Counted from the stretch's first letter, positions 51,398 to 60,552 are shown. The stretch: 64,000 bases of DNA from Candidatus Anaerostipes excrementavium (GCA_019114985.1 DXEM01000012.1:1-64000), one strand, 5' to 3'. Made by a program: numbers and translations. Notes: generated by a model not told the origin, from the sequence alone.

Positions 51398-53377
51398 TTG
51401 AAATCATTATTTATTACGGAAAAGCCCAGTGTCGCGAGAGAATTTGCCGCGGCGCTTCAGATAAATGCAAAGAACCGGGATGGTTATTTAGAAGGGGAAA
51501 AGGCAGTGATTACATGGTGCGTCGGTCATTTGGTAACAATGTCCTACCCGGATCAATATGACCCGGCTCTTAAAAAATGGGATTTGGAGACGATTCCGTT
51601 TATTCCCGAAAAGTTCAAATACGAGGTTATACCGGCTGTTAAGAAACAGTTTGATATTGTCTCTTCCTTGCTGAACAGGGAGGATGTGGATACAATCTAT
51701 GTATGCACTGACTCCGGACGAGAAGGAGAATATATTTATCGCTTGGTGGACCAGGAGGCCAAAGTTAGTGCAAAGAAAAAGAAGAAACGAGTCTGGATTG
51801 ACTCTCAGACAAAAGAAGAAGTGATCCGAGGAGTCAAAGAAGCCAAGGATTTGGAAGAATATGATAACCTGGCTTCTGCGGCCTATTTAAGGGCAAAAGA
51901 AGATTATCTGATGGGAATCAATTTTTCCAGAGTGCTGACGCTGAAATATGGATGGACCCTTGGTAATTATTTGGAGCAGAAACGAAGCGTTGTCGTAGCC
52001 GTGGGCCGTGTGATGACTTGTGTCCTCGGTATGATCGTGAAAAGAGAAAGAGAGATCCGCAATTTCGTCCCAACACCGTTTTATCGGATTTTGGGGTATT
52101 TTGACTGCAAAGGTTTTCAGGTAGAAGCCGAGTGGAAAGCGGTGAAAGGTTCCAGATATTTCGAATCGCCAAAGCTTTATAAAGATCATGGATTCCTGGA
52201 CAAGAAAGAAGCAGAAGAATTTATCCGGTATTTGGAAGATGGGACGAACAAAGAAACAATCGTAGAATCGGCCTCCAGAAAGAAAGAGAAGAAGAATCCC
52301 CCATTGCTTTACAATCTGGCGGAACTGCAGAATCAATGCTCCAAGATGTTTAAATTAAGCCCGGATGAGACGTTAAAGATCGTCCAAGAGCTTTATGAAA
52401 AGAAATTGGTTACATATCCGAGAACAGACGCCAGAGTTTTGTCCACTGCGGTGAGCAAGGAAATCAGCAAAAATATCCGGGGGCTTGCCGGATATGGACC
52501 TTTGGGGCAGACAGCTGCTGAGATTCTGGAGGAGAAGAAATATCAGGGACTTGCAAAGACCAAATATGTGGACGACAAGAAAATCACAGATCATTATGCA
52601 ATCATTCCGACAGGACAAGCGATAGGCAGCCTTCCAAGGCTGTCGCAGACGGCACAGAAAGTGTATGATGTGATCGCCAGAAGGTTTCTGTGTATTTTCC
52701 TGCCCCCTGCATTGTACACAAGGATTCGTTTGGAGACACGAACAAAGGGAGAGGCATTTAGCGCTGGTTTTAAAGTATTGGAAGACCAAGGATATTTAAA
52801 AATATTGGGAATGGGAGATGCCCAGAAAAAAGAGAAACCATTGACAAAGGAACAGATGGATGCGATTGCTTCTCTCAGGAAGGGAGCCAAGCTTCCGGTT
52901 CTGGAATACAAGATCAAAGATGGAACTACTTCTCCGCCAAAAAGATATAATTCAGGTTCTTTGATCCTTGCCATGGAAAATGCGGGGCAGCTCATTGAAG
53001 ATGAAGATTTGAGAGAACAGATCAAAGGAAGCGGGATTGGAACCAGCGCGACTCGGGCGGAGATCGTAAAGAAACTGATTGCCAACCGGTACATTGCGCT
53101 GAATAAAAAGACACAGATTGTTACGCCGACTTTGATGGGAGAGATGATTGCCAATGTGGTAAATGCTTCGATTCGCTCCCTGCTGAATCCAACATTGACA
53201 GCCAGCTGGGAGAAAGGATTGGCGCAGGTAGCAGAAGGAAGTGTATCAGAAGAAGAATATATGCAGAAATTGGATCAGTTCGTAGCGCAGAAAACCAATG
53301 CGGTAAAACAGACCAACTTTCAGTATCAGTTAAGGAAGTCTTTCGATCAGATTTCCCCCTATTACAAGAAAAAATAA
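51398..53377 (+). CDS. topB: DNA topoisomerase III
   Basis: 659-residue type IA topoisomerase, starting with TTG after AGCAGG. The TOPRIM start MKSLFITEKPSVAREFA-like (LFITEKPSVAREF), TDSGREGEYIYR with the metal-binding acids and the active-site tyrosine in VTYPRTDARVL are all intact. No C-terminal zinc fingers, which is usual for the TopB group of Firmicutes. The longer frame upstream runs over the LUD promoter. It relaxes negative supercoils and unlinks replicated DNA. A terminator follows. Confidence 0.94.
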   Translation: MKSLFITEKPSVAREFAAALQINAKNRDGYLEGEKAVITWCVGHLVTMSYPDQYDPALKKWDLETIPFIPEKFKYEVIPAVKKQFDIVSSLLNREDVDTIYVCTDSGREGEYIYRLVDQEAKVSAKKKKKRVWIDSQTKEEVIRGVKEAKDLEEYDNLASAAYLRAKEDYLMGINFSRVLTLKYGWTLGNYLEQKRSVVVAVGRVMTCVLGMIVKREREIRNFVPTPFYRILGYFDCKGFQVEAEWKAVKGSRYFESPKLYKDHGFLDKKEAEEFIRYLEDGTNKETIVESASRKKEKKNPPLLYNLAELQNQCSKMFKLSPDETLKIVQELYEKKLVTYPRTDARVLSTAVSKEISKNIRGLAGYGPLGQTAAEILEEKKYQGLAKTKYVDDKKITDHYAIIPTGQAIGSLPRLSQTAQKVYDVIARRFLCIFLPPALYTRIRLETRTKGEAFSAGFKVLEDQGYLKILGMGDAQKKEKPLTKEQMDAIASLRKGAKLPVLEYKIKDGTTSPPKRYNSGSLILAMENAGQLIEDEDLREQIKGSGIGTSATRAEIVKKLIANRYIALNKKTQIVTPTLMGEMIANVVNASIRSLLNPTLTASWEKGLAQVAEGSVSEEEYMQKLDQFVAQKTNAVKQTNFQYQLRKSFDQISPYYKKK

Positions 53378-53389
53378 AATCTTACGGAC

Positions 53390-53432
53390 AAGAAAAAGCC
53401 TTGGATCATGGATGCGGGCTTTTTCTTTTTTT
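53390..53432 (+). terminator. Terminator of topB
   Basis: AAGAAAAAGCC (53390-53400) pairs perfectly with GGCTTTTTCTT (53417-53427), followed by more T residues. Confidence 0.85.
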
Positions 53433-53443
53433 GCCCGAAGCAT

Positions 53444-53471
53444 GCATATTTTAAGGCTTTTCCCATATATT
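53444..53471 (+). promoter_or_regulatory. Candidate sigma-E promoter of spoIIIA
   Basis: GCATATT at 53444-53450 and CATATATT at 53464-53471 with a 13-base spacer resemble the mother-cell sigma-E pattern (kmATATT, then CATACAnT). The site lies 27 bases before the spoIIIAA start. The spoIIIA operon is a known sigma-E target in Bacillus and Clostridia. Confidence 0.5.
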
Positions 53472-53497
53472 TGATTATACAAAGAATGGGAGGGCTT

Positions 53498-54430
53498 ATG
53501 AAAGAAGGACAAGAGGTTTTTCAAATACTTCCGCTGGAAATCAGGAATACCATGTCGAAACATCATTTAGACATAGGAAAAATGCAGGAAATTCGTTTAA
53601 GAGTGCAGCAGCCGATTCTTTTTCGATATGATCATCAGGAATATTTTCTCTCCAAAGAACGCGGGAGAGAGTCGATGAAGGAGAAAGCTCAGGTTTTTAC
53701 AAATGAAGAATTAAGACAGGCTATGGAATATATAAGCGGATATTCCCTTTACGCATACGAAGAGCAGCTGCGAAACGGCTTTATTACGATACGCGGCGGA
53801 CATCGAGTCGGACTGGTTGGTTCTGTGGTGATGGAAGGAGGAAATGTAAAAACTTTAAAACATATTTCCTGTTTAAATATCAGGATTGCCCATCAGGTAA
53901 AAGAGTGTGCCAGGAATGTCTACCAGCGCTGTCAGGAGGAAGGAATGCTTTTGCCTACTTTGATTATTTCTCCTCCTGGGTGCGGCAAAACGACAATCCT
54001 TAGAGATTTGATCCGAATCTGTTCCAATCAGGGACAGACGGTGGGAGTTGTGGATGAGAGAAGTGAAATTGGCGCGGCATATCAGGGAATTCCTCAAAAC
54101 GATTTGGGAATCCGCACCGATCTTTTGGATGGATGTTCCAAAGGAGAAGGCATGAATATGCTGATCCGCTCCATGGCACCGGAGATCATCGCCGTAGATG
54201 AAGTGGGAACAAAAGAGGATGTGGAAGCATTATTTTTCTGTGCGTTCCGGGGATGTACCTTGCTGGCGACTGCTCATGGAAGGAGCAGGGAGTCGCTGCT
54301 TAAAAATCCTTATATGGAAGAAGCCCTTAAGAAAAAGATGTTCCAAAGATATGTGATTCTGGATGGCAGAAGCCGGCCGGGAGAGATTAAGAAAATATTC
54401 GATGAAAATGGAGTAGAGCTATATGATTAA
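53498..54430 (+). CDS. spoIIIAA: Stage III sporulation protein AA (ATPase)
   Basis: 310-residue SpoIIIAA, the cytoplasmic ATPase of the SpoIIIA-SpoIIQ channel between mother cell and forespore, related to secretion ATPases. Walker A is SPPGCGKTT; GVVDERSEIGAAYQG, RTDLLDGCSKGEGMNMLIRSMAPEIIAVDEVG and LLATAHG follow in order. The start at 53498 follows GGGAGGGCTT. It overlaps spoIIIAB by 8 bases. Confidence 0.95.
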   Translation: MKEGQEVFQILPLEIRNTMSKHHLDIGKMQEIRLRVQQPILFRYDHQEYFLSKERGRESMKEKAQVFTNEELRQAMEYISGYSLYAYEEQLRNGFITIRGGHRVGLVGSVVMEGGNVKTLKHISCLNIRIAHQVKECARNVYQRCQEEGMLLPTLIISPPGCGKTTILRDLIRICSNQGQTVGVVDERSEIGAAYQGIPQNDLGIRTDLLDGCSKGEGMNMLIRSMAPEIIAVDEVGTKEDVEALFFCAFRGCTLLATAHGRSRESLLKNPYMEEALKKKMFQRYVILDGRSRPGEIKKIFDENGVELYD

Positions 54431-54941
54431 AATACTAGGTGTGTTTATGGTCATGGCGGCTGGAATCAGTTTCGGATTTTCCAGGGCCGCCAAAGAACAA
54501 AAGAAGCTGGAACAGGGGATTGCTCTAAAGCGCATGTTATATTTGCTTCAAGGTGAGATTCGGTATGGATTTACGCCTCTTCCAGAAGCCATTGCAGTGA
54601 TCGCAGGAAAAACCGCGGAAGAATTTCGGCCGTTTCTTACGCAGACAGCAAAACAGCTGCAAAGTTATGCAGAGTCATCCTTTTCTGTGGTTTGGAAAAA
54701 AGCAATTGAAGATCACTTACGGCCGATTATGATTGAACCAAAGTTTTCGGATATTCTTTTGGCGATGGGAGAGACTATCGGATATTTGGATAAAGAGATG
54801 CAGGAAAAAACAATCAGTTTTGCCATTGAACAGATTGAAGACGTGATTTTCCAGATGAAGGATCAGGTCATTCGGAACTGCAGAATGTACCGCTCCCTTG
54901 GATTGTCCTTTAGCGCTTTGATTGTAATCATACTGGTATAG
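54423..54941 (+). CDS. spoIIIAB: Stage III sporulation protein AB
   Basis: 172-residue SpoIIIAB, a membrane component related to the GspF platform protein of type II secretion. One N-terminal helix (ILGVFMVMAAGISFGFS), a soluble helical part with ALKRMLYLLQGEIRYGFTPLPEAI and a C-terminal helix (LGLSFSALIVIILV) fit the family, and the length is right. Confidence 0.93.
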   Translation: MIKILGVFMVMAAGISFGFSRAAKEQKKLEQGIALKRMLYLLQGEIRYGFTPLPEAIAVIAGKTAEEFRPFLTQTAKQLQSYAESSFSVVWKKAIEDHLRPIMIEPKFSDILLAMGETIGYLDKEMQEKTISFAIEQIEDVIFQMKDQVIRNCRMYRSLGLSFSALIVIILV

Positions 54942-54952
54942 GAGGGGATGAA

Positions 54953-55150
54953 ATGAGTGTAAATATTATCTTTCGGATCGCAGCAGTCGGAATTTTGGTA
55001 ACGATCCTGGTTCAAGTACTGAAGCATTCAGGAAGGGAAGAACAGGCATTCTTGATTACTTTAGCCGGACTGATCCTTGTTTTATCCTGGGTGATACCGT
55101 ATATCTATGATTTATTTGAAAGCGTACAGACGCTTTTTACGATCTCTTAA
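54953..55150 (+). CDS. spoIIIAC: Stage III sporulation protein AC
   Basis: 65-residue SpoIIIAC with two hydrophobic helices (VNIIFRIAAVGILVTILVQVL, and FLITLAGLILVLSWVIPYIYDLF; shown as their cores), the usual length of this small channel component. The ribosome site is AGGAGGGGATGAA. Confidence 0.93.
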   Translation: MSVNIIFRIAAVGILVTILVQVLKHSGREEQAFLITLAGLILVLSWVIPYIYDLFESVQTLFTIS

Positions 55151-55166
55151 AGTTGGGGGTGGTCAT

Positions 55167-55556
55167 TTGATACAGGCAGCATTGTTCGGGATCATAGCCA
55201 GTCTGGCGGCGATGAAGATCAAATCGATCCGGCCGGAAATTGGACTTGCCATTGGATTAGTATCTGTTGTGATCCTTGCAGGTTACGGACTTAGGGAAAT
55301 GGGGAAACTGCTGGAAATTTTTGAGACGATCCGAAGCTATTCCGGGATTCCTAAAAGTTATTTTCAAATCCTTTTAAAATTGATTGGAATTTCCTTTCTT
55401 TGCGAGATTACTTCCAATCTGTGCAAAGATGCAGGACAGGAAACCATCGGAAAACAAATTGAATTTATTGGCAAGTTATCGATTCTGGTCGTTAGCATAC
55501 CGATCTTTCAAAGTCTTTTAGAGACGATACAAAAATTGCTTGGAGGCGGGGCATGA
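55167..55556 (+). CDS. spoIIIAD: Stage III sporulation protein AD
   Basis: 129-residue SpoIIIAD with four hydrophobic helices (for example IQAALFGIIASLAAM; EIGLAIGLVSVVILAGYG; SILVVSIPIFQSLLE). It starts with TTG at 55167 after GGGGGTGGTC; an earlier in-frame ATG lies inside spoIIIAC. It overlaps spoIIIAE by 4 bases. Confidence 0.93.
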   Translation: MIQAALFGIIASLAAMKIKSIRPEIGLAIGLVSVVILAGYGLREMGKLLEIFETIRSYSGIPKSYFQILLKLIGISFLCEITSNLCKDAGQETIGKQIEFIGKLSILVVSIPIFQSLLETIQKLLGGGA

Positions 55557-56671
55557 AAAGAGGACTCTTGTGCCTGCTGATTTTTGCGTCATTGGCATCG
55601 TTAAAACCTGTCTATGCTGCAGAAGAACTGGACCAGGAATCCTTACAGAGCGTAGAATCGGTTTTGGAAGAACAAGGTTCCGATATTTCTTTTACGCAGA
55701 TTGTCAAGAAATTAATGAGCGGTGACATCAAAGGCAGCATTCGATATCTCTGGAAAAAATTATCCGGCGATGTGTTTTCGTCGTTAGTTGTACATAAAGA
55801 TTTCCTAAAGCAAATATTGATTGCGGCAATCATCGCAGCTCTCTTTAAGAGCCTTTCCGATGCTTTTTTTCAAGGAAGCGCAGGCAATGCAGGTTTCTAC
55901 GTGACTTACATGGTATTCATTGCGCTGATGACGAATTCCTTTTATTTTCTGGATGAGACAGCCAGAGATTTTATTTCCATGATGGTAGATTACATGAAGG
56001 GAATGATTACAGCTTACTCGATTGCCATCGTTTCTACCGCAGGAATTACCACCTCCACAGCGGTTTATGAGTTTTTCCTCATGATGATCTATGGGATTTC
56101 TCTATTGACAAAACATTTTATCTTTCCAATGATTAAAGTCATGTTTGTATTAAAGATCGTGAATCATATCTCAGAAGAAGAACATTTTTCCAGATTGTGC
56201 AATGCATTGGAAAGAGGGGCAAGCCTTCTGATGAAAGGATTTTTGTCCTTGGTCTTAGGGGTTCAGATGATCCAGTCTATGATTTTGCCTGCAGTCGATT
56301 CTTTGAAAAATACAGCGTTGGAGAAAGGTATTTCTTCGATTCCTGGCATTGGAGGAGGATTGAATACGGTGATGACCACATTGATCGGTTCAGCTGTGGT
56401 GATTAAAAACTGCATAGGAGCAGCGGGAATTTTAATCTTGTTTGTGCTGGTCATACCTCCGATTCTTCAAATAGCGGGAGTGATTGTGTCGTATATGGCG
56501 GCCGGAATTTTGCTGCAGCCGATTTCAGATCAAAGGATTACCGGAGCAATTGACGCAGTGATAAAAAGCGGCAGGCTGATGCTTCAGATGATTCTGACAA
56601 TGACAGCTTTATTTATCTTGTCAGTCGCATTGATTGCATTTTCTACCAATGTAAATTATTATACGGGGTGA
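55553..56671 (+). CDS. spoIIIAE: Stage III sporulation protein AE
   Basis: 372-residue SpoIIIAE, the large polytopic membrane part of the channel. It has a signal-type N-terminus (LLCLLIFASLASLKPVYAAEE) and about seven later helices, including the family segments GIGGGLNTVMTTLIGSAVVIKN (GIGGGLNTV) and AAGILLQPISDQRITGAI (LQPISDQRI). Length is normal. It overlaps the next gene at its stop. Confidence 0.94.
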   Translation: MKRGLLCLLIFASLASLKPVYAAEELDQESLQSVESVLEEQGSDISFTQIVKKLMSGDIKGSIRYLWKKLSGDVFSSLVVHKDFLKQILIAAIIAALFKSLSDAFFQGSAGNAGFYVTYMVFIALMTNSFYFLDETARDFISMMVDYMKGMITAYSIAIVSTAGITTSTAVYEFFLMMIYGISLLTKHFIFPMIKVMFVLKIVNHISEEEHFSRLCNALERGASLLMKGFLSLVLGVQMIQSMILPAVDSLKNTALEKGISSIPGIGGGLNTVMTTLIGSAVVIKNCIGAAGILILFVLVIPPILQIAGVIVSYMAAGILLQPISDQRITGAIDAVIKSGRLMLQMILTMTALFILSVALIAFSTNVNYYTG

Positions 56672-56676
56672 TGTTT

Positions 56677-57123
56677 ATGGAATTTGTCAGATCGATCCTA
56701 TTCTTTTTGATTTTATCAACGATCGCCGGGCAGCTTGTGGATGGAACAAAATATAAACCGTATGTCAGTTTGGCTCTTGGTTTTATGCTGCTGCTGCTTA
56801 TGATACGGCCAATCATGTCATGGATCGGAGATGAGGACATGCTGCAGGATGTGTTTTCTCAGATATCCGAAAATACAGAATCCTTTTCCTTTGAACAAGA
56901 TGCGGCAAAAGAAAAAGAAAAACAGGTAAAGAAAGGAATGGAGACGGTGTTGGAGGAATATGGGATCGACGTTTCGGAGGTAGAAGTTTCCCTTCAGGAT
57001 GATGGAGAAATAGAGTCCGTGGAGATTGAGGCAGCCGATGGAAAGAAGGCAGAGAAGAAAATAAAAACCCTGCTTTCCAGATTCTATAATGTGAAAGATT
57101 CTAATATAAATATAAGTGAGTAG
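56677..57123 (+). CDS. spoIIIAF: Stage III sporulation protein AF
   Basis: 148-residue SpoIIIAF: two N-terminal helices (FVRSILFFLILSTIAGQLV; YVSLALGFMLLLLMIRPI) and a soluble ring-building domain with VEVSLQDDGEIESVEIEA. The start at 56677 follows GGGGTGATG with good spacing; GTG 56668 and ATG 56671 are less likely. It overlaps the previous and the next gene region by only a few bases. Confidence 0.9.
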   Translation: MEFVRSILFFLILSTIAGQLVDGTKYKPYVSLALGFMLLLLMIRPIMSWIGDEDMLQDVFSQISENTESFSFEQDAAKEKEKQVKKGMETVLEEYGIDVSEVEVSLQDDGEIESVEIEAADGKKAEKKIKTLLSRFYNVKDSNINISE

Positions 57124-57130
57124 AGGAAAT

Positions 57131-57673
57131 ATGATAGATAAGAAAAAGCTGCAAAACATCATAGAAACCATCGGGATGAAAAAGATTCTGCTGCTGCTCG
57201 CGCTGGGAATCTGCCTGATGGTCTTAAGCTTTCCGTCTTCCAAAAAAAATAACGATCAGGAGACAGAGGAGGAAACGAAGGAAACAGCGGATTCCACCGA
57301 TGCCTATGTGAAAAAGCAGGAGGCTCGTCTGGTCAAAGCATTAAAACAAGTAGACGGCGTCGGGAAGGTCAAAGTAATGATTACCGTAAAATCTTCCACA
57401 GAAGCCGTGATCAATAAAGATACCCCTTATGAGGAAAGCACCAGTGAAGACGAAAAGAGCGTAAAAGAAGATGAAGAAACGATTTTGGTAGAAGAAGATG
57501 GGAAGAAGGTTCCATATGTGGTCAAACGGCTGGAACCTGAGGTAGAAGGAGTTGTTGTGGTTGCCCAGGGAGGAGGAAATGATATCGTTAACAAGAATAT
57601 TGTTGATGCAGTATCGGTTTTGTTTCATATTTCGTCCTACAAAGTAAAAGTCTTAAAAATGGAGGATTCCTAA
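57131..57673 (+). CDS. spoIIIAG: Stage III sporulation protein AG
   Basis: 180-residue SpoIIIAG, whose extracellular domain forms the large ring of the channel in the intermembrane space. One N-terminal helix (KILLLLALGICLMVLSF), an acidic Thr/Glu-rich linker, then the ring-building motif VDGVGKVKVMITVKSS, and EVEGVVVVAQGG near the end. AGAGGAAAT precedes the ATG. Confidence 0.93.
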   Translation: MIDKKKLQNIIETIGMKKILLLLALGICLMVLSFPSSKKNNDQETEEETKETADSTDAYVKKQEARLVKALKQVDGVGKVKVMITVKSSTEAVINKDTPYEESTSEDEKSVKEDEETILVEEDGKKVPYVVKRLEPEVEGVVVVAQGGGNDIVNKNIVDAVSVLFHISSYKVKVLKMEDS

Positions 57674-57674
57674 C

Positions 57675-58241
57675 ATGAAGAAATTGTTCAGAAAAAATCA
57701 AATGATTATTACGACCCTGGCGATCATCATAGCAGTGGCAGGGTATGTGAACTACAGTGGGAAATATACACCGTCTTCCAAAACGAAGACAAAGACTGTA
57801 TCGAATACAGCAGAAAAAGTTTCCGGCGAAGTGACGGATGATATTACCGACGTAGGAGAAGCAGTTCTTACCAATGCCCAAGTCAGCAATTATGTAGCGA
57901 AAGCAAAATTGGAACGAGAGCAGACCCACAGCAAGGCACAAGATTCCCTGGAGGAAATCGTGAACGACAAATCCGTCAAAGACAGCGTGAAACAAGATGC
58001 GGTCGATAAGCTTTCAAGCCTGGCAGAACAAAGGGAGATGGAAACTGCTGCGGAAAACCTTTTGGGAGCCAAGGGATTTTTAAATTCCATTGTTACGATC
58101 AGCAACGGAAACGTGGATGTTCTGGTCAATAAAAAAGATCTGTCAAAGGTAGAAAGAAGTCAGATCGAAGATATTATTGTAAGAAAGACCGGATTTAAAG
58201 TGGATCAGATCGTCATCACTTCCATCAAAACAGAAGATTAA
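57675..58241 (+). CDS. spoIIIAH: Stage III sporulation protein AH
   Basis: 188-residue SpoIIIAH, which binds SpoIIQ from the forespore side and makes the second ring. N-terminal helix (MIITTLAIIIAVAGYV), Lys/Thr-rich linker, and a YscJ-like domain ending VDVLVNKKDLSKVERSQIEDIIVRKTGF (key VDVLVNKKDL). It completes the operon AA to AH; all eight members are present and intact. Confidence 0.94.
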   Translation: MKKLFRKNQMIITTLAIIIAVAGYVNYSGKYTPSSKTKTKTVSNTAEKVSGEVTDDITDVGEAVLTNAQVSNYVAKAKLEREQTHSKAQDSLEEIVNDKSVKDSVKQDAVDKLSSLAEQREMETAAENLLGAKGFLNSIVTISNGNVDVLVNKKDLSKVERSQIEDIIVRKTGFKVDQIVITSIKTED

Positions 58242-58329
58242 TATTCTTTCGGATGTAAATAATAGTAGAAAAGGACACTTTGATTTGATATAATGACAAA
58301 GAAGAGTGCAGGGATACAGGAGGCTGATT

Positions 58330-58704
58330 ATGGAAAATAAGAGTAGTTATAAGATAAACGAAAAAGGGATCCATGGAGATGTGAAGATTGCCGATGATGT
58401 GATTGCGATTATTGCAGGACTTGCAGCAACGGAAGTAAGCGGTGTAGCTCGTATGTGCGGCAATATTACCAATGAGCTGGTTAGTAAGCTTGGAATGAAG
58501 AATCTTTCCAAAGGCGTCAGAATCAGGATCACAGAGGAAGGAATCACGGTGGATCTGGCACTGGAATTGGAATATGGGGTAAGTGTTCCCGAGATATCCG
58601 CCAAAGTCCAGAACCGGGTGAAGTCAGCGATCGAGAACATGACAGGATTGACGGTCAATCAAGTGAATGTGCGGATTGCCGGCGTGGCAATGGAAGAAGA
58701 ATAG
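58330..58704 (+). CDS. Asp23/Gls24 family envelope stress protein
   Basis: 124 residues of the Asp23/Gls24 family. ADDVIAIIAGLAATEVSGVARM opens it (key IAGLAATEVSGV), GVRIRITEEGITVDLALELEYGVSVPEI is the central part, and VNVRIAGVAME is the end. The family is linked to cell-envelope homeostasis; this clostridial member always sits between spoIIIA and nusB and its role is unknown. CAGGAGGCTGATT precedes the start at 58330. Confidence 0.92.
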   Translation: MENKSSYKINEKGIHGDVKIADDVIAIIAGLAATEVSGVARMCGNITNELVSKLGMKNLSKGVRIRITEEGITVDLALELEYGVSVPEISAKVQNRVKSAIENMTGLTVNQVNVRIAGVAMEEE

Positions 58705-58744
58705 GCACCGGCGGCCTTCTTAGATGATAGAATCAATAATTTTC

Positions 58745-58773
58745 AGACGGGACTGCGTTCAGTTCCGTCTTTG
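58745..58773 (+). terminator. Terminator-like hairpin between the Asp23 gene and nusB
   Basis: Perfect 11-bp stem (AGACGGGACTG at 58745-58755 with CAGTTCCGTCT at 58760-58770, one G-T pair) and a CGTT loop, followed by TTGT. It may weaken read-through into nusB. Confidence 0.6.
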
Positions 58774-58793
58774 TATCGTAGAAAGGAAATCAA

Positions 58794-59207
58794 ATGAAAA
58801 GAAGTGAAGTAAGAGAACATATTTTTAAAATCCTGTTTTCCGTAGAATTTTGCGAAAGAGAAGAGTTCGAAGAGCAGGTCAGCATGTATTTTCAGGAGCA
58901 TGAATCCATCCGGCAGAAGGAACAAGAGGAGATTACAGAGAAAGTTACAGATCTGGTCAGCCATTTAGACGAACTGGATCAGCAGATCTCCGGTCACACT
59001 AAAGCTTGGAGTTTAACGAGGCTTGGCAAGGCAGAACTGTCCATCCTGCGTCTTGCGGTATATGAGATTTTGATGGATGAGAATATTCCAAGAAAAGTAG
59101 CGATTAGTGAAGCAGTAGAATTGTCAAAGAAATACTGCAATGAAAAAGCAGCTTCCTTTATCAATGGAATCTTAGCGGGGATTGGATCAGATCAGGATGA
59201 AAAGTAA
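58794..59207 (+). CDS. nusB: Transcription antitermination factor NusB
   Basis: 137-residue all-helical NusB, which with NusE, NusG and NusA supports rRNA antitermination. REHIFKILFSVEF, the conserved AELSILRLAVYEILMDENIPRKVAISEAVELSKKYCNEKAASFINGIL end (AILRLAVYEI-like and FINGIL) identify it. AGAAAGGAAATCAA precedes the start. The end overlaps xseA by 11 bases. Confidence 0.95.
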   Translation: MKRSEVREHIFKILFSVEFCEREEFEEQVSMYFQEHESIRQKEQEEITEKVTDLVSHLDELDQQISGHTKAWSLTRLGKAELSILRLAVYEILMDENIPRKVAISEAVELSKKYCNEKAASFINGILAGIGSDQDEK

Positions 59208-60432
59208 GATATTTTCAGTTACACAGGTCAATTTATATATCAAGCGGATGTTCCAAAGCGACTACGCACTGCGGAGAATTTCCATCAAGGGACAGGTATC
59301 CAACTGCAAATACCATTCATCCGGTCATATTTATTTTTCTTTGAAAGATGAAGGCGGGCAGATTTCCTGTGTTATGTTTGCCGGTTCCAGACCACAGGGA
59401 CTAAAGTTCGATATGGAAGACGGACAGGAAGTAATTGTAAGCGGCAATATCGGCGTTTATGAGCGCAGCGGGAACTACCAGCTGTATGCGGATGAGATCC
59501 GTCTGGACGGAATCGGAGAACTTTACATTGCTTATGAACAGTTAAAACAGAAGCTGTATGAAGAGGGGCTTTTTGATCATGAGAAAAAGAAGCCGATTCC
59601 TAAAGACCCCAAAAGGATCGGAATTGTTACAGCGAAGACAGGAGCGGCGATTCATGATATTGTCAGTACCGCCAAGCGGCGAAATCCTTTTGTGCAGCTG
59701 ATTCTTTATCCTGCAAAAGTACAGGGAGAAGGAGCTGCGGAGACGATCGTCAGAGGAATCCAGGTGCTGGATCAGCAGAAAGTCGATTTGATCATCATCG
59801 GACGAGGCGGAGGATCCATCGAAGATCTTTGGGCCTTTAACGAGGAAATCGTTGCAAGAGCGATTTATGCCGCACAAACACCGATCATATCAGGAACCGG
59901 ACACGAAGTAGACACGACGATTGCGGATTATGCGGCAGATCTGCGCGCAGCAACACCGACGGCGGCATGTGAATTAGCCGTACCGGATATTCGGGAAATG
60001 ATGGAAGGCATCAGAAACAGAGAATTCACACTTCGCTATCACTTAAAGCAAATCTTGAGAAGATATCAGCTGAGATTAAAGCAGTATCAGCTAAGAATCG
60101 GGAAAAGTGATCCGAAGTTTCAGCTCCAGGAGAAGAAAATGCGCCTGGCAGAGATGGAAGAGAGGCTTCCGCTTCAGATGAAGCAGATCATGACCAAATA
60201 TCGTCATCGATTGGAATTATATACAGGAAGGCTTCATGGATTATCTCCAACGGCCAAATTAGTCAATGGATTTGGATATTTGGAGAGGGAAGATGGGGAA
60301 CCGCTGACATCATCTCAGAATGTGAAGAAGGGAGATAAGTTGTCCGTGATCCTTTCTGACGGAAAACTGGAAACCAGAGTGGAAGATATCAAAGCGATGC
60401 CAAATGTTCAAGCTTTGGAAAGCAATGAATAA
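59197..60432 (+). CDS. xseA: Exodeoxyribonuclease VII large subunit
   Basis: 411-residue XseA, the catalytic subunit of exonuclease VII, which degrades single-stranded DNA. An N-terminal OB-fold (VTQVNLYIKRMFQSDYALRRISIKGQVSNCKYHSSGHIYFSLKD, key GQVSN and SGHIYFSLKD), KRIGIVTAKTGAAIHDI, IIGRGGGSIEDLWAFNEE, and GTGHEVDTTIADYAAD are all intact; coiled coils follow from about residue 270. The gene for the small subunit, XseB, which usually comes next, is missing: a terminator begins 10 bases after the stop. The start at 59197 is chosen to align with the family; 59182 (TTG) is alternative. Confidence 0.94.
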   Translation: MKSKIFSVTQVNLYIKRMFQSDYALRRISIKGQVSNCKYHSSGHIYFSLKDEGGQISCVMFAGSRPQGLKFDMEDGQEVIVSGNIGVYERSGNYQLYADEIRLDGIGELYIAYEQLKQKLYEEGLFDHEKKKPIPKDPKRIGIVTAKTGAAIHDIVSTAKRRNPFVQLILYPAKVQGEGAAETIVRGIQVLDQQKVDLIIIGRGGGSIEDLWAFNEEIVARAIYAAQTPIISGTGHEVDTTIADYAADLRAATPTAACELAVPDIREMMEGIRNREFTLRYHLKQILRRYQLRLKQYQLRIGKSDPKFQLQEKKMRLAEMEERLPLQMKQIMTKYRHRLELYTGRLHGLSPTAKLVNGFGYLEREDGEPLTSSQNVKKGDKLSVILSDGKLETRVEDIKAMPNVQALESNE

Positions 60433-60441
60433 AGTGAAAAC

Positions 60442-60510
60442 AAAAAAGCACAGACTGCAGCAAGAATGTATGTTCCTTATGCATTTTCTTGACAAGACTG
60501 TGCTTTTTTT
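60442..60510 (+). terminator. Terminator of the nusB-xseA unit
   Basis: AAAAAAGCACAG (60442-60453) pairs with CTGTGCTTTTTT (60498-60509), with an inner CAAGAA/TTCTTG stem, and runs into T residues. Confidence 0.85.
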
Positions 60511-60536
60511 GATACGATAAAGTCAAATATTAGACT
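60490..60536 (+). promoter_or_regulatory. Promoter and operator of the MarR gene
   Basis: TTGACA (60490-60495) with TACGAT (60514-60519) after 18 bases forms a promoter overlapping the terminator, and AGTCAAATATTAGACT (60521-60536), a near-perfect 16-base palindrome, lies downstream of the -10 box. It ends 16 bases before the MarR start. This is where MarR proteins bind to repress their own genes. Confidence 0.6.
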
Positions 60537-60552
60537 ATAAAAAGGAGCTGCT

